Assembly: GCA_017531225.1 (NCBI GenBank)
Contig: JAFXLL010000011.1
Location: 62,001 to 126,000 of the forward strand
Direction: 5' to 3'
DNA from: Bacteroidales bacterium
GTDB taxonomy: Bacteria > Bacteroidota > Bacteroidia > Bacteroidales > F082
Length of the DNA: 64,000 nt
Below are positions 62,582 to 64,000 of the stretch, piece by piece. Both the position numbers and the translations under genes were made by a program. Below the pieces are notes generated by a model that was given only the letters and a program-made list of their open reading frames with translations, had not been told where the DNA came from and made no database searches. Positions within the stretch are counted from its first letter, which is position 1. Every line of letters begins with the position of its first letter.

Positions 62582-63127
62582 TTATAGGTCTCCTTCTAAT
62601 TTAAGTTCAATCTGTAACTTCCTGAGTTCGGGATGGGCTTCGGCCAACTTCTCGAATTTTTCCTTGTCGGTATAGGCTTCGATGGCCGCGGGTTTATCCA
62701 TCACCTCAGGAATCAGGTCGTATTGGTTGTTGTGTAATGTGTTTTTCAGGTGGCTGCGCAGTGCGGTCATGCCCTCGGCGTCACTCTCGAATAGTTTGTT
62801 GTCGACATGGAAATGGATTTCCTTTTCACCTTTCAACTCAGGCTTGTATTTGCCCAAGCCTGCGGCAAAGTTCGGTGAGATTTTCTTGTATTTGCTGACG
62901 AAGTCATTCCATGAGGCTTCGAGCTGTTCTTGTGTAAATGGGGTGTCCCATTTAGGCTCTTCCTGCTCATCTTGCTTGTTGGCTTGCTCCAGGCTGTTGG
63001 TGATGGAGATGGTGCTGCCACCGCCACGTTGACGCTGACGAGGTTCGCTGACCGAATGGGAGCTAACGACGGGAGCTGGTTCCGTAGCTGGAACAGGCTT
63101 AGGTTGCGGTTGTGGTTGTGGTTGTGG
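62582..63127 (-). pseudogene. dnaX: dnaX C-terminal (tau) portion, cut off by an in-frame TAA
   Basis: This 181-codon stretch is in the same frame as the dnaX part upstream and has no stop until 62582. It begins in the Pro-Gln linker (PQPQPQPQPKPVPATEPAPVV), then a Ser/Arg/Gly-rich connector, and ends in the C-terminal domain (WDTPFTQEQLEASWNDFVSKY, ELKGEKEIHFHVDNKLFE, KLAEAHPELRKLQIELKLEGDL) which matches the ends of Bacteroidota DnaX proteins. It would be part of the protein but for the single TAA at 63128-63130. There is no good start codon in it except a TTG at 62857. I call it a stranded portion, not an independent gene; it may still be made by read-through. Confidence 0.72.
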
Positions 63128-63211
63128 TTATGGTTGTGGTTGTGGTTGTGGCTGAGATTGCGGTTGTGGTTGTGGTAGTGGTTGTGGCTGTGGCTGTGGC
63201 TGCGGTTGTGG
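63101..63211 (-). repeat. Hexanucleotide repeat coding Pro-Gln linker in dnaX
   Basis: On the minus strand a run of CCACAA-type hexamers codes for alternating Pro and Gln, with interruptions (Leu, Ser, CCG). Length changes by six bases keep the frame. The TAA at 63128-63130 sits inside it. Confidence 0.85.
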
Positions 63212-64000
63212 GTTTGGCTTAGGAGTGGGAGCACTGACAGTGGCTTGGGGCGGATTAACTCCGCCCAGCGTAGGGTTTGGCGCTGCAGGTGTTTGTGCAA
63301 ATGCACACATTTTCATCAAGTTGACCTCCAAGTGAAGCCTCTTGTTGCCGGCATTTCGGTAGTCGATGTCGCATTGATTGTTGATATCCAACGCCTTGAC
63401 CAGTTGAGGCAAGGGATAGCGGGCTGATTGCTCAATGTAGCGTTGCCTTAGCTGCTCACTGACCTCGAGCAATTGCGTGGTGGCAGCGTCCTTGCTCACC
63501 AGCAGGCTCCTCAGGTGGTTGCCCATGCCGGTGATGAAGTGCTGCGGCTCGAAACCTTTATTAATGATGTCATTGACAACCAGCAGGATGTCGCTGGTGT
63601 TGCCTTGCAGCACATCGTCCACAATGCGGAAGTAATAGTCGTAATCGAGCACGTTGAGATTGTCGATGACGGCTTTATAGGTGATGTTCTTTCCGGAGAA
63701 ACTCACCATCTGGTCGAAGATCGAAAGTGCGTCACGCAAGGCTCCATCAGCCTTTTGGGCAATGATGTTTAGGGCCTCAGGCTCGGCATCGATGCCTTCC
63801 ATCTGGGCTACATGGGCCAGATGCTTCTCAATATCTTCGATAGTAATACGCTTAAAATCAAAGATTTGGCATCTTGAAAGGATGGTGGGGATGATCTTGT
63901 GCTTCTCGGTAGTGGCGAGGATGAACTTGGCATACGCCGGCGGCTCTTCCAAGGTCTTCAGAAAGGCGTTGAAAGCCGCTGTACTGAGCATGTGGACCTC
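63128..64000 (-). CDS. dnaX: DNA polymerase III gamma/tau subunit, 5' partial, ending at a premature TAA
   Basis: The AAA+ clamp-loader subunit. The frame is open to the right edge, so the N-terminal Walker A part lies outside the window. Visible: EVHMLSTAAFNAFLKTLEEPPAYAKFILATTEKHKIIPTILSRCQIFDF (domain I, including the SRC sensor), domain II with GIDAEPEALNIIAQKADGALRDALSIFDQMVSF and domain III helices (LLVVNDIINKGFEPQHFI, HLEVNLMKMCAF). It then enters a Pro-Gln linker and stops at TAA (63128-63130) where the repeat predicts CAA (Gln). The product would resemble a gamma form without the tau C-terminal domains. An error, a mutation or a deliberate short form are all possible. Confidence 0.88.
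   Translation of the reverse strand, partial: EVHMLSTAAFNAFLKTLEEPPAYAKFILATTEKHKIIPTILSRCQIFDFKRITIEDIEKHLAHVAQMEGIDAEPEALNIIAQKADGALRDALSIFDQMVSFSGKNITYKAVIDNLNVLDYDYYFRIVDDVLQGNTSDILLVVNDIINKGFEPQHFITGMGNHLRSLLVSKDAATTQLLEVSEQLRQRYIEQSARYPLPQLVKALDINNQCDIDYRNAGNKRLHLEVNLMKMCAFAQTPAAPNPTLGGVNPPQATVSAPTPKPNPQPQPQPQPQPLPQPQPQSQPQPQPQP

Noticed and set aside
63101-63226. Repeat tract considered as CRISPR or minisatellite array
   Set aside because: The hexamers are continuous, without spacers, and lie in the coding frame of dnaX as a Pro-Gln linker.
62833-63306. Minus-strand frame with a His-Asn repeat that looks like a metal-binding protein
   Set aside because: It is the alternative frame of the CCACAA repeat in dnaX; the dnaX frame explains the region on both sides.
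1-64000. Mobile elements, prophage or restriction systems
   Set aside because: I saw no transposase, integrase, phage structural or restriction-modification gene; the window looks like stable core and surface genes.

Overview
The window reads as a chromosomal stretch of a member of the Bacteroidales (phylum Bacteroidota), not identifiable to genus by eye. The signs are: recurrent TAnnTTTG -7 promoter boxes 15-45 bases ahead of start codons; four secreted proteases or surface proteins with type IX secretion (T9SS) C-terminal sorting domains (YPNP...K endings), plus one more on the B12 locus; a fused FeoA-FeoB with its small Cys-rich partner; a short 287-residue primary sigma factor; a BtuG-like surface beta-propeller under a cobalamin riboswitch; and a PNGase F family enzyme. 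Coding density is very high, with many 4-base ATGA overlaps. No insertion sequence, prophage, integrase or CRISPR array was seen.

Layout. 1-5230: end of a CFI-box protein, a 320-base gap full of small palindromes, then an etfB-etfA-acyl-CoA dehydrogenase operon ending in an unrecognised Cys-rich membrane protein. 5280-11850: a DUF2007 protein, a PNGase F-like amidase, a DUF481 outer-membrane protein, a C10 cysteine protease and an S8 subtilase: a glycoprotein-degrading secretome block. 11880-18180: a YhcC-type radical SAM protein, a 135-base nested inverted repeat beside two tRNA-Ser genes, a GWxTD / lipid A acyltransferase / glycosyltransferase operon, aroQ and an Fe-S aldo/keto reductase. 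18184-23134: a cobalamin riboswitch followed by two T9SS cargo proteins, a BtuG-like lipoprotein, a small CWC protein and a BtuF-like binding protein, with no BtuB or BtuCD in view. 23136-31271: a minus-strand tamB-addA-thioesterase operon. 31295-40085: tsaD, dgt, a secreted protein of unknown function, feoAB, pepD and rpe. 40093-43624: rpoD, pnp and rpsO. 44242-47181: a compact DNA-repair operon (UDG superfamily enzyme, radical SAM protein, TIGR03915 protein) and a TSCPD protein. 47123-55982: a PIF1-like helicase, a Nudix remnant, two tandem antiporters and a gingipain-like C25 protease. 56094-60033: an EamA transporter, ddh and a GH3 glycosidase whose 3' end looks broken. 59943-64000: a PlsC-like acyltransferase, an M13 peptidase and the 3' part of dnaX.

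The observations I rate highest are: an in-frame TAA inside the Pro-Gln repeat linker of dnaX; the three-gene DNA-repair operon; the B12 surface locus led by tandem-domain T9SS proteins of unknown function; the Cys-rich membrane protein coupled to etfBA-acd; the apparent deletion joint between GH3 and plsC; terminators whose U-tract runs into the next gene's -7 box; a possible ATT start for tamB; and the nested palindrome next to the tRNA-Ser pair.
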